Part shown: positions 1 through 7,078 of the stretch, one piece after another
Position numbering within the stretch: the first letter of the stretch is position 1
Layout: each line of letters opens with the position of its first letter
Assembly: GCA_023135025.1 (NCBI GenBank)
Contig: JAGLTY010000087.1
Location: 1 to 7,855, forward strand
From: Bacteroidales bacterium
Lineage (GTDB): Bacteria > Bacteroidota > Bacteroidia > Bacteroidales > GCA-2748055
Length of the DNA stretch: 7,855 bases
Reading direction: 5' to 3'
Program-made: the position numbers and the translations under genes
The notes under the pieces: model-generated
Seen by the model: only the letters and a program-made list of their open reading frames with translations
Told to the model about the DNA's origin: nothing
The model's database searches: none

Positions 1-1295
1 ATTTCAGAGTCGACCGATAAGAGTCCCGATGTGGGCTCATCCACAAAGAGAACAGAGGGTTCCCTGATCAGTTCCAGCCCGATATTTACCCTTTTGCGCT
101 GGCCACCGCTGATCACTTTGTTAAGGGGCTTTCCCACCTTCAGATCCCCGATTTCATATAGATCCAGGTCGTGTAATACCTGGTCGACCACTTCATTAAG
201 CTGGGCTTCATCATGGTTATCCAGGCAAAGTTTTGCATTGTAATAGAGATTCTGCCTGACGGTCAGCTCCTCCAGCAACAGGTTGTCCTGCGGAATAAAA
301 CCGATGACTCCTTTCAATTGCTGCCTCTCCTTTTCGTGATAGAGGTTATACCCGTTGACCAGGATCTCCCCCTGCTGTGGTTCCAGGTTGCCGTTTAATA
401 CGTTGAGCAGAGTTGATTTACCAACGCCGCTTCCGCCCATGATCCCGATCAACCGGCCCGACTCCTCATTAAAACTAAATCCATGGAGCCCGTTGCTGCT
501 GTTCCTGAAACGAAACTCAACATCCCTGGCGATAAAGGTTATTCGTGAACTGAAAGAGGCAACAGAGAAAACTCCGGCCACATCTGTGTAGTAGATGGTA
601 TCAATTTTCCGTCCCCTGACTGAAGCTCCGTGATCGAAGGTGTAGGTGATTCCCGGCTGTATCAGCTGACCGTTCAGGAACAGATCTTCTTTTCCCTGAT
701 AACGAAGCACATAGGTGTTTACACTTGTTATATTTAAAAAATAGATCAGACCCTCAAGGTGATGGTTATGAATATGATGTACTCCCTTAACATCAGCTTC
801 GTGACCATTGCTGATGAGCAATACAGACTCCTTAACAGGCATCTCTTTCAGGGGGTATACTATAAAATGGAGGATCTGCATGTACTCCTCCTCGTCAAGA
901 TTGAATGCCGTGGCCACTGTCTGCAGGAACTCCAGTTCTGTGTCGCGAATTACAATCCCGTATGCAATATATTCCACCAGTTGTATGATTACATAGATCT
1001 TCTGCCGTTGTTCCAGTTCCTCGTTGATCTGTTCACAAATGGAGAGAATCCGAACGGCAGTGAGGGATCTCCTTTTCTTTCGCTTAACGCTTTCTTTATC
1101 AATAGTATCATGGTGGTAGTGTTGCAGGTAGTTCTCAAAGATGGCCATGTACTTCTCTGTAAGTTCGCTATTCAGCTGACGGGAAAGGAATGCATGGATG
1201 ATGGCTCTCTCCTTTTTAGATAGCTCCTGAATCTCATCGATATCCACAATTAATGCAAAGAGTTGCATCATTGCTTTTAAAATGGCTTCACTCAT
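1..1295 (-). CDS. ABC transporter ATP-binding protein with N-terminal TerB-like and FHA-like regions, 3'-truncated by window edge
   Basis: The reverse strand reads open from the ATG at 1295 to the left edge (431 codons plus two bases), with no stop or frameshift. Residues about 1-150 are helical and resemble a TerB-like domain. Residues about 185-250 are beta-rich with an R-Y-x-G-K segment and an L-N-G-Q-x-I-x-P-G turn, resembling an FHA-type recognition region. From about residue 253 an ABC ATPase domain begins: Walker A GGSGVGKST (287-295), Q-loop Gln336, signature ISGGQRKR (395-402) and Walker B ending in Asp419-Glu420. The catalytic set is intact. The signature and the following VNIGLELI fit the ABCG-like class in which an ABC-2 type membrane domain follows in the same chain, and Bacteroidota relatives are about 1000 residues long. 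I infer that the missing part carries the membrane spans. The substrate is unknown. The gene diverges from siaB. No Shine-Dalgarno motif precedes the start. Confidence 0.88.
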   Translation of the reverse strand, partial: MSEAILKAMMQLFALIVDIDEIQELSKKERAIIHAFLSRQLNSELTEKYMAIFENYLQHYHHDTIDKESVKRKKRRSLTAVRILSICEQINEELEQRQKIYVIIQLVEYIAYGIVIRDTELEFLQTVATAFNLDEEEYMQILHFIVYPLKEMPVKESVLLISNGHEADVKGVHHIHNHHLEGLIYFLNITSVNTYVLRYQGKEDLFLNGQLIQPGITYTFDHGASVRGRKIDTIYYTDVAGVFSVASFSSRITFIARDVEFRFRNSSNGLHGFSFNEESGRLIGIMGGSGVGKSTLLNVLNGNLEPQQGEILVNGYNLYHEKERQQLKGVIGFIPQDNLLLEELTVRQNLYYNAKLCLDNHDEAQLNEVVDQVLHDLDLYEIGDLKVGKPLNKVISGGQRKRVNIGLELIREPSVLFVDEPTSGLLSVDSE

Positions 1296-1322
1296 GATTT
1301 AATGTCTCTATACGAATATATT

Positions 1323-1330
1323 CAAATTTA
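1323..1330 (-). promoter_or_regulatory. Candidate Bacteroidota -7 element for the ABC transporter gene
   Basis: On the reverse strand this reads TAAATTTG, an exact match to the Bacteroidota -7 consensus TAnnTTTG. It ends 27 bases before the ATG at 1295, which would give a leader of about 20 bases. No clear -33 TTTG lies at the expected distance, so the call rests on one motif in AT-rich DNA. Confidence 0.4.
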
Positions 1331-1378
1331 AGTGGTTACCCCCGGAATGTGTTTTTTTTTTCTTATTTTGACTTTCTG

Positions 1379-1891
1379 ATGGAGAATAAGAAAGCAATTA
1401 TCGATTTTGAGGGTTCCATCTCCTTTGAGACCATGGAGAAGCTGCTAAACCAACTGAAGTCGGCCCGGCAGTTTAATGCACTCAGAAAACCTGTCAGGAA
1501 ACGGGTTTATGGAACTGTGGTCGAATCGATCGATAATATTTTCAAGTATTCCGCTCCTGTTCAGGGCAAGGTACAGATATTAAAAAGGCCTCCACAGATA
1601 CAGGTAAAAGAGCAGGAGGGAAAATTTATTGTTAGTGCGGGAAACCTTATTCAGAACGATCAGGTAGACGATCTCAGGTTTAAGTTGAATCGTATAAACA
1701 AGATGGACGACAAAGCGCTGAAATTACTCTATGAGGAGGTGATCAACAAAGAGGCTTCAGACAGGGACCGTGGAGCCGGCCTCGGACTGATTACCATGGC
1801 ATTGCGGACAGATGAAAATATTCGCTACCACTTCGATCCTGCAGGTCCGGTGCACTCCTATTTTACAATGCATATCACTATTAAAGAATAA
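1379..1891 (+). CDS. siaB: SiaB-like protein kinase (DUF6272)
   Basis: This 170-residue soluble protein matches the SiaB/DUF6272 family, small GHKL-fold kinases. In Pseudomonas aeruginosa SiaB phosphorylates SiaC on a threonine. Visible ATP-site features are an N-box-like VVESIDNIFKYS (Glu49, Asn53) and a glycine-rich RGAGLGL (131-137) near the C terminus, the spacing expected for a GHKL fold. There is no membrane segment or phospho-acceptor histidine domain, so it is not a classical sensor kinase. I chose the ATG at 1379. A GTG at 1349 would add ten mostly aromatic residues read from a run of ten T bases, which is unlikely to be coding. The stop lies three bases before the siaC start, so the two genes are almost certainly co-transcribed and perhaps translationally coupled. 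The symbol is by family homology, not proven function. Confidence 0.85.
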   Translation: MENKKAIIDFEGSISFETMEKLLNQLKSARQFNALRKPVRKRVYGTVVESIDNIFKYSAPVQGKVQILKRPPQIQVKEQEGKFIVSAGNLIQNDQVDDLRFKLNRINKMDDKALKLLYEEVINKEASDRDRGAGLGLITMALRTDENIRYHFDPAGPVHSYFTMHITIKE

Positions 1892-1894
1892 CCA

Positions 1895-2293
1895 ATGGAA
1901 AAGCTAATTATCGAACCAACGGCTAACTCACCACTTATTGTACTTGATCCGGAGATGAGAAATTTTGAGTTCTCGGGTGAATCCAGACCTGAGAATGTTC
2001 GTAAATTTTATCTACCTGTGCTGGAGTGGTTGGAGGCCTATACGGCTTCCCAGGAGAGCCTCCAGGATGATCAGCGGACATCCGGACTGCAGTGTCAGTT
2101 TAATTTTGAGTACTTTAACTCAACCTCTGCCAAGTATATTCTCGATATTTTTAAATCTTTGAATGCACTGCATTTACTTGGACTTGATCTGAAGATTAAA
2201 TGGCTCTATGAAGAGGATGATGAAGATATGCTCGAAGTGGGCCAGGAGATGTCGAGGATGTCGAAGCTCACTTTTGAATATATTATATCCTGA
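1895..2293 (+). CDS. siaC: SiaC-like regulatory phosphoprotein (DUF1987)
   Basis: This 132-residue protein matches the SiaC/DUF1987 family. The N terminus carries the typical I-x-P-T-x-x-S-P-x-I-x-x-D stretch (6-18) followed by F-x-x-x-G-E-S-R-P-E-N (26-34). The central F-E-Y-F-N-S-T-S-A-K segment (71-80) corresponds to the region holding the phosphorylated threonine of Pseudomonas SiaC (Thr68); Thr77, or a neighbouring serine, is the likely acceptor here. In the known system SiaB phosphorylates this site, SiaA dephosphorylates it, and the unphosphorylated form binds and activates the diguanylate cyclase SiaD. No cyclase gene is in the window, so the binding partner is unknown. The gene follows siaB after three bases. 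Its last 11 bases overlap the end of the convergent phosphatase gene. Confidence 0.87.
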   Translation: MEKLIIEPTANSPLIVLDPEMRNFEFSGESRPENVRKFYLPVLEWLEAYTASQESLQDDQRTSGLQCQFNFEYFNSTSAKYILDIFKSLNALHLLGLDLKIKWLYEEDDEDMLEVGQEMSRMSKLTFEYIIS

Positions 2294-4487
2294 TTCCCAT
2301 CACCAGAACATCATCAATCTGCTCCACCTCTCCCTGCCAGGCAGCCATTTTTTCCATCAGGATCACCTTCTGCTCCCCCATAGGCCGGTCCTGAATCTCC
2401 AGCAATAGTTTTCTGAAATTGATGGCGCGGTATGTTTTTCTTAGCGGGCCTCCCAGTTGATCCAGATATCCGTCTGAGAAGAGATAGATGGAATCCCCTT
2501 TCTTCAGCTTTATGGAGTGGTTTGTAAACGGAACCGGTTCCTGTTCATAAATGCCAATGGGCATACGGTTGGGACGAATATGTTCAACGGCCCCATCCCT
2601 GACAAGGTACAATGGCCGGTTTGCCCCGGAGTATTCCATCGATTTTTTCTTCAGATCGATCACACACAGGGCAATCTCTATGCCGTCCTGGGCCTCATCC
2701 CTGGAGCCGGTCTGATGCAGCGATGTAATAACCACCTCCCTCAGCTGTTCAAGAATCTTTCCGGGATTCAGCACCCTGCTCCGGTTCACAATTTCGTTCA
2801 TGGATGCGATCCCCAGCATACTCAGAAATCCCCCGGGGACTCCATGACCTGTGCAGTCGGCTACCGCAATCAATAGTTTTTGATCCTTCTCCCTGGCCCA
2901 GTAGTAGTCGCCACTCACAATATCCCTGGGTTTGTACAGGATAAAATGGTCGGACAGGTGCTCCTTTAATATGTGAACCGGTGGAAGAATGGCCGACTGG
3001 ATCCTCTCGGCATAACGGATGCTGTCAAGGATCAGCTCCTTCTGGTTCGATATGGTGTCTCTCTGGAGGGTAGCCAGGTCGAGTTGCGCTTCAATCTCCT
3101 CCTTCTGCGTCTCAATCTCCTCTTTCTGCTCCACCACCTCGCGGGTTCTCTCCTTTACCTTCTCCTCCAGATCCCTGTTCATGGCAGAGATGTTCTCCAC
3201 ATAGTTGTGGATCTTTTCAGTCATCTCATTGTACCCTTCTGCCAACTCCCCGATTTCATCATCGGTCCGAACAATGGTATAACGTTCCGTATCACCGCCC
3301 CTGGTATTCCGGATATTGGACAGCAGCTCTTTTATGGGCCGTGTGATATCCTGGTTGGTCCATCGTACGAAAAGTAGCAGGTAGATAAAGGAGACCAGGA
3401 TGCCGTTGCCGATTCCCACCAGCATCACGATGGAATCGATGGCGTTCACATAGAAAAATTTGTCATTATCCTCTGCCGAGGTTTCATCTTTACCTATTCC
3501 AATAATATCGCTCCATGGTCCGAACAGGACCTCTCTCTGTTCATTGGAGAGCGCCTCCAGTTCAAGTGCTTTGACAGAGGTGAGACTCAGGATTAGGTAG
3601 ACCATCACAATCAGCAAAGGAAGGAAGGTGGTAATTCCACTGGCCACCATCAGCCGGTTCCTGATTCCGCCCCTTTTTTTCTTGAAAACCTGCTTGCGGA
3701 GTTCCTCTTCCGAATAGATATGATCGATATAGCGGATATGCACACGGTGCTTCTGCCAGTAAAGGATAAAAAGGAACTCCAGGGCTGTGGCTACTATGGT
3801 CAGGTAGTGCAGCTGGATAAACATGCTTCTCTCCACTTCGGCTTCAACGCTGACTTCCGAAACCAAGAATATCATGGAAAAGATAATTACCACAATGTTG
3901 GGCATGGTGATAATAATGCTATTCACCATTGGGACATTAAAGAGGCGTTTCTTACAAAAGGAGTGCAACTTCTGGGGAATCTCCTTTTTCCTTCTCTTCT
4001 TCCTGAAGAAACGTTTGAACGGCCTGTTAAACAGAAACCCGGTCAGCAGGCTGACGCCCAGCAGCAGAAAGAGGAGAATGAAATAGCGTGAAAAGGGCCC
4101 CTTCTCTGCAAACATCCTGAGGCTATCCTCGTCGTCAGTTTGTGGCCCGATGAGGATTCTATCATCTGAAGATTCAGAAAGTGTGTCGGCACTTTGCGCC
4201 TCCAGTTGTACGGCTTTGTTTACCAGGCTGTCAATACTCCCCTGGATGGCCAGGTTCAGTATGCTGTCGATCTCCTCTTCGCCAAGTTCTGCAATGGAAT
4301 CATAAGCAGCACGCAGAGAATCTGCGGTAGCAGAAATCTGTTCTGTTCCACCACGTTTTTCGATAAATGTGGGTACGTACTGGAAAATGATAAACCCGAT
4401 GAAGGGGAATACCAGGAAGAAATAGAGCATCATTGAGGATAGGTATATCCTCAGTCCATAAAATTTGGGAATGCTCTTTTGTTCCAT
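2283..4487 (-). CDS. siaA: SiaA-like membrane PP2C/SpoIIE phosphatase with HAMP domain
   Basis: This 734-residue membrane sensor phosphatase is the likely enzyme that dephosphorylates the SiaC-like protein. Hydrophobic spans lie near 13-37, 134-153, 188-210, 227-243, 281-303 and 350-374, with an extracytoplasmic loop at about 38-133 and another at about 304-349. A HAMP linker follows (about 376-430, with T-R-P-I and the D-D-E-I-G-E-L motif), then a Glu/Lys-rich coiled coil (about 430-490) and the SpoIIE-type PP2C domain (about 490-734). The R-Y-A-x-R-I-Q-x-A-I-L-P entry motif is present. Metal-binding acidic motifs appear intact: S-G-D (Asp527), A-D-C-T-G-H-G (Asp544), F-S-D-G (Asp672) and Q-I-D-D (725-726). 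The start at 4487 directly precedes a membrane-anchor N terminus. It is convergent with siaC and lies 73 bases downstream of the reductase gene. It has more membrane spans than Pseudomonas SiaA as I recall that protein, so its signal may differ. Confidence 0.87.
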   Translation of the reverse strand: MEQKSIPKFYGLRIYLSSMMLYFFLVFPFIGFIIFQYVPTFIEKRGGTEQISATADSLRAAYDSIAELGEEEIDSILNLAIQGSIDSLVNKAVQLEAQSADTLSESSDDRILIGPQTDDEDSLRMFAEKGPFSRYFILLFLLLGVSLLTGFLFNRPFKRFFRKKRRKKEIPQKLHSFCKKRLFNVPMVNSIIITMPNIVVIIFSMIFLVSEVSVEAEVERSMFIQLHYLTIVATALEFLFILYWQKHRVHIRYIDHIYSEEELRKQVFKKKRGGIRNRLMVASGITTFLPLLIVMVYLILSLTSVKALELEALSNEQREVLFGPWSDIIGIGKDETSAEDNDKFFYVNAIDSIVMLVGIGNGILVSFIYLLLFVRWTNQDITRPIKELLSNIRNTRGGDTERYTIVRTDDEIGELAEGYNEMTEKIHNYVENISAMNRDLEEKVKERTREVVEQKEEIETQKEEIEAQLDLATLQRDTISNQKELILDSIRYAERIQSAILPPVHILKEHLSDHFILYKPRDIVSGDYYWAREKDQKLLIAVADCTGHGVPGGFLSMLGIASMNEIVNRSRVLNPGKILEQLREVVITSLHQTGSRDEAQDGIEIALCVIDLKKKSMEYSGANRPLYLVRDGAVEHIRPNRMPIGIYEQEPVPFTNHSIKLKKGDSIYLFSDGYLDQLGGPLRKTYRAINFRKLLLEIQDRPMGEQKVILMEKMAAWQGEVEQIDDVLVMGIRI

Positions 4488-4511
4488 CTGCTGTCAATAT
4501 TCAGACCGCAA

Positions 4512-4542
4512 TAAAAGTAAGAGAGATAATTTTGAAATCAAA
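4512..4542 (-). promoter_or_regulatory. Candidate promoter for the siaA-like gene
   Basis: On the reverse strand a -33 TTTG (4542-4539) is followed after 19 bases by TACTTTTA (4519-4512), which matches the Bacteroidota -7 consensus TAnnTTTG at all fixed positions but the last. Transcription starting about seven bases further on would leave a leader of about 18 bases before the ATG at 4487. The phosphatase gene may therefore be transcribed independently of the upstream reductase. Confidence 0.45.
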
Positions 4543-4560
4543 AGTTTGTTATCCCAATCA

Positions 4561-5601
4561 TTATACATTATTGCCCGACCACTCCTCCGGCCATTCGGAA
4601 AGTCCTTTATAGAACATCAGGTGTTCGTGATGGGGCTTTACCTTATCTTCGATGGCCAGCATCTCATCGGCTGTGAGGGGCTCAAACTCCTTGGCGATCT
4701 GCATGTTCTCCTCCAGTTCGGCGATCTTATCAATCCCCACAATAATGGTACTGATCGGCAGTGACATGGTGTAGCTCATGGCCTCTTTCATGGTGATGAT
4801 TCCGCCATGGGAGAAAATCCGGTCGCGGGCAGGAATCTTCATGCCAATGATCCCCATATTTTTCTCCACAGCAGTGGGCAGCAGTTTTTCAATGTAAGGA
4901 TTGTAGTGCTTGTCTGCAGCATTCAGGGCCATTAGTACGGCATCGAAAGGATAGCGATCCACCAGCTCTTTCATGGGGTCGGGATCGTTGTGACCGGTAA
5001 TGCCCAGAAAGCGGACCACACCCTCCTCCTGTGCTTTTATAAGTGCCTTCATGCACCCTTCATCGGAGAAGATATATTCGATATCCTCATCACCACCACC
5101 TTTGATGTTATGGATCTGCCACAGGTCGATCACATCGGTCTGCAGGTTCTTCAGTGAGCTTTCCAGGTGACGCATTGCACCATCGTAACTGCGGTCATGG
5201 GTCTTGGTGGCAAGGAACACTTCGCTGCGGCGGGTTTTCATCACCTCGCCCACATGTCGTTCGCTGGTGCCCCGCAGGTGATCACCTTCACTGCTGGTTC
5301 CATCCATGCCGTACCATGCCGAGGTATCGATATAGTTGATGCCCATATCGATACATTTGTTGACAATGGCAATGGCCTGCTCCTTCATGCCCACCTGCTC
5401 CACGGTGGCCTGTGCTCCCAGGCTGTAAATGCCCACCATCTCCCCGGTATTCCCAAAGGGACGTTGGGGCAGTTTCAGGGGGATTCCTGTGGTTGAACAC
5501 GACTGAAGGCTGCCAAGCAGCGGGGCCATTCCCATGGCGGAGGTTCCGGCGATCAATTTTCGTAGAAATTCCCTGCGGGTGTTATCGGTGTAAAGTTTCA
5601 T
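4561..5601 (-). CDS. Tat-exported aldo/keto reductase, probable lipoprotein
   Basis: This 346-residue NAD(P)H-dependent aldo/keto reductase family protein begins with a twin-arginine signal: T-R-R-E-F-L-R-K (8-15), a hydrophobic stretch, then L-Q-S-C with Cys35 as a possible lipidation site. The Gln at -2 makes the lipobox imperfect. The barrel starts near residue 48. The catalytic tetrad is visible: Asp92 in Y-I-D-T-S, Tyr97 in A-W-Y-G, Lys133 in A-T-K-T and His164 in Q-I-H-N. The later G-I-T-G-H segment fits the family. Tat export suggests the protein folds with its cofactor in the cytoplasm and then acts in the envelope. The substrate is not predictable. The ATG at 5601 is preferred because it places the Tat motif at the N terminus; a TTG at 5661 would add 20 residues ahead of it. 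An A/C-rich leader without a Shine-Dalgarno motif precedes the start. The siaA-like gene follows 73 bases downstream on the same strand. Confidence 0.87.
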   Translation of the reverse strand: MKLYTDNTRREFLRKLIAGTSAMGMAPLLGSLQSCSTTGIPLKLPQRPFGNTGEMVGIYSLGAQATVEQVGMKEQAIAIVNKCIDMGINYIDTSAWYGMDGTSSEGDHLRGTSERHVGEVMKTRRSEVFLATKTHDRSYDGAMRHLESSLKNLQTDVIDLWQIHNIKGGGDEDIEYIFSDEGCMKALIKAQEEGVVRFLGITGHNDPDPMKELVDRYPFDAVLMALNAADKHYNPYIEKLLPTAVEKNMGIIGMKIPARDRIFSHGGIITMKEAMSYTMSLPISTIIVGIDKIAELEENMQIAKEFEPLTADEMLAIEDKVKPHHEHLMFYKGLSEWPEEWSGNNV

Positions 5602-5694
5602 GGTAATTTGGGTTTGGTTTCGGGTTAGGACCGGTTCTCTGCAAGATAATACCAAATGCAATACCAGTCAATCAGCCCCCGATGATCAATCTCC

Positions 5695-5742
5695 TTTGAA
5701 AAAATGTAAATTAGCACATGAATACGTTTGATAAAATGTAAA
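5695..5742. repeat. Pair of 16-base direct repeats upstream of the ATPase gene
   Basis: TTTGAAAAAATGTAAA (5695-5710) recurs as TTTGATAAAATGTAAA (5727-5742), identical at 15 of 16 positions. The start-to-start distance is 32 bases, close to three helical turns. The second copy overlaps the candidate -7 element and the expected transcription start of the ATPase gene, a position suited to an operator. Chance in AT-rich DNA cannot be excluded. Confidence 0.5.
5723..5730 (+). promoter_or_regulatory. Candidate Bacteroidota -7 element for the DUF4143 ATPase gene
   Basis: TACGTTTG matches TAnnTTTG exactly and ends 25 bases before the ATG at 5756, predicting a leader of about 19 bases. The nearest upstream TTTG (5695-5698) is 24 bases away, slightly longer than the usual spacing. 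Confidence 0.5.
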
Positions 5743-5755
5743 ATTCGGATAGATC

Positions 5756-7078
5756 ATGGAGCGTTTGGCATTGCATAAACTGAAGACCTGGAAAGCCGAA
5801 CCAGACCGAAAGCCGCTGATTATCAGGGGTGCGAGACAGGTTGGAAAGACCTGGCTCATGAAGGAGTTTGGAGAAAGGGAGTACTCCGGGATCGCATATA
5901 TTAACTTTGAGAGTTCTAAGCATCTTCGAAACCTGTTTTTGGATGATTTTCATATTCCAAGAATCATCACTGCCATTCAGATTGAAACAGGAGTCAGGAT
6001 TGAAGCGGAAAACACATTAATCATTCTGGATGAGATACAGGAAGCACCCGGTGCAATCACTTCCCTGAAATATTTTTATGAAAATACCCCTCAATATCAC
6101 GTCATATCAGCGGGTTCCTTATTAGGAGTTGCCTTGCATCAAAAGATATCCTATCCTGTTGGAAAAGTCGAATTCCTGGATCTGTTTCCCATGAGTTTTC
6201 CGGAATTTCTTATGGCAACAGATCAACAGCCGCTGCTTGAACTGATTGAGAGAATGGATTGGGACCTGTTGAAGAGCTTTAAAGGAAAGCTGGTTCTATT
6301 CCTTCGATATTACTACTATGTGGGCGGGATGCCTGAGGCAGTAAATTCCTTTGTTAATAGAAATGATTTTCAGCAGGTACGGAAGATACAAAAGGATATA
6401 CTTACCGCTTATGATAACGATTTCTCCAAACATGCTCCTCTTAACAATGTACCCCGGATAAGGATGCTATGGAACTCTATCCCATCACAGCTTGCAAAAG
6501 AGAACAGGAAGTTCCTCTATAAAGTGGTGAAAACCGGGTCAAGGGCAAAAGATTATGAACTGGCACTCAATTGGCTTTCTGATAGTGGCCTTGTGCATAA
6601 AATATACCGGGTATCCAAACCAGGATTCCCCCTGAAATCTTATGAAGATCAGGGAGCTTTCAAACTGTTTATCACAGATGTGGGCCTGTTGGGTGCCATG
6701 GGTGATATTGACGTACGAACACTTCTTGAGGGGAACGTGATTTTCCAGGAGTTTGAAGGAGCTCTCACAGAACAATATGTATTGCAACAATTACTTACCG
6801 ATCCTGAGCTGGCCATCTTTTACTGGTCGGCCGACAGATCCACAGCTGAAATAGATTTTCTTGTTCAGTATTCGGGCAGGGTGATCCCGGTGGAGGTGAA
6901 AGCAGAAGAGAACTTAAGGGCTAAAAGCCTGCGCTTTTTTTGTCAGAAATATGACACCCAAACAGCCATCAGAACATCTATGTCGGATTACAGGGAAGAG
7001 AGCTGGATGACCAACCTTCCCCTGTACGCCATTCATCTCTTAACTCAACTGGACCGGAGTAATGAGTCCTTCGGGTGA
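5756..7078 (+). CDS. AAA_14/DUF4143 family ATPase
   Basis: This 440-residue protein is a typical member of the AAA_14 plus DUF4143 family. The P-loop is G-A-R-Q-V-G-K-T (25-32), Walker B is L-I-I-L-D-E-I-Q (88-95), and a sensor-like I-S-A-G-S-L-L-G follows (117-124). The middle holds the family's Y-Y-x-V-G-G-M-P-E-A-V segment (186-196) and a winged-helix-like part. The C terminus has an E-I-D-F-L-V ... V-I-P-V-E-V-K-A pattern (Asp367, Glu380, Lys382), a PD-(D/E)XK nuclease-like arrangement known in DUF4143 proteins. The length is normal and all motifs look intact. The biological role of the family is not established; proposals include DNA processing and accessory-region functions. The gene stands alone, divergent from the reductase, and appears more AT-rich than the phosphatase and reductase genes by eye, which would fit separate acquisition. 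The ATG at 5756 is supported by the promoter spacing. Confidence 0.9.
   Translation: MERLALHKLKTWKAEPDRKPLIIRGARQVGKTWLMKEFGEREYSGIAYINFESSKHLRNLFLDDFHIPRIITAIQIETGVRIEAENTLIILDEIQEAPGAITSLKYFYENTPQYHVISAGSLLGVALHQKISYPVGKVEFLDLFPMSFPEFLMATDQQPLLELIERMDWDLLKSFKGKLVLFLRYYYYVGGMPEAVNSFVNRNDFQQVRKIQKDILTAYDNDFSKHAPLNNVPRIRMLWNSIPSQLAKENRKFLYKVVKTGSRAKDYELALNWLSDSGLVHKIYRVSKPGFPLKSYEDQGAFKLFITDVGLLGAMGDIDVRTLLEGNVIFQEFEGALTEQYVLQQLLTDPELAIFYWSADRSTAEIDFLVQYSGRVIPVEVKAEENLRAKSLRFFCQKYDTQTAIRTSMSDYREESWMTNLPLYAIHLLTQLDRSNESFG

Noticed and set aside
759..1223. A 154-codon plus-strand reading frame
   Set aside because: It lies wholly antisense to the ABC transporter reading frame, which has clear conserved domains. 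The translation shows no recognisable family.
1341..1361. C/G-rich bases followed by ten T bases, resembling a terminator
   Set aside because: No inverted repeat precedes the T run, and it lies in a divergent promoter gap rather than after a gene.
1349..1378. GTG start that would extend the SiaB-like protein by ten residues
   Set aside because: The extension is read mainly from a run of ten T bases (1352-1361), and family members begin close to the ATG at 1379.
2517..3377. Plus-strand reading frames of 119 and 134 codons
   Set aside because: Both are antisense shadows of the phosphatase's HAMP, coiled-coil and PP2C coding region and have no domain character.
3720..4091. A 123-codon plus-strand reading frame with Gln/Glu-rich end
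   Set aside because: It is antisense to the membrane-span and basic-linker coding part of the phosphatase; its composition follows from that strand.
5167..5496. A 109-codon plus-strand reading frame
   Set aside because: It is antisense to the aldo/keto reductase catalytic region and is explained by it.
5652..5659. Reverse-strand TGCATTTG as a -7 element for the reductase gene
   Set aside because: It lacks the conserved A at the second position, has no convincing -33 partner, and predicts a longer leader than the other promoters here.
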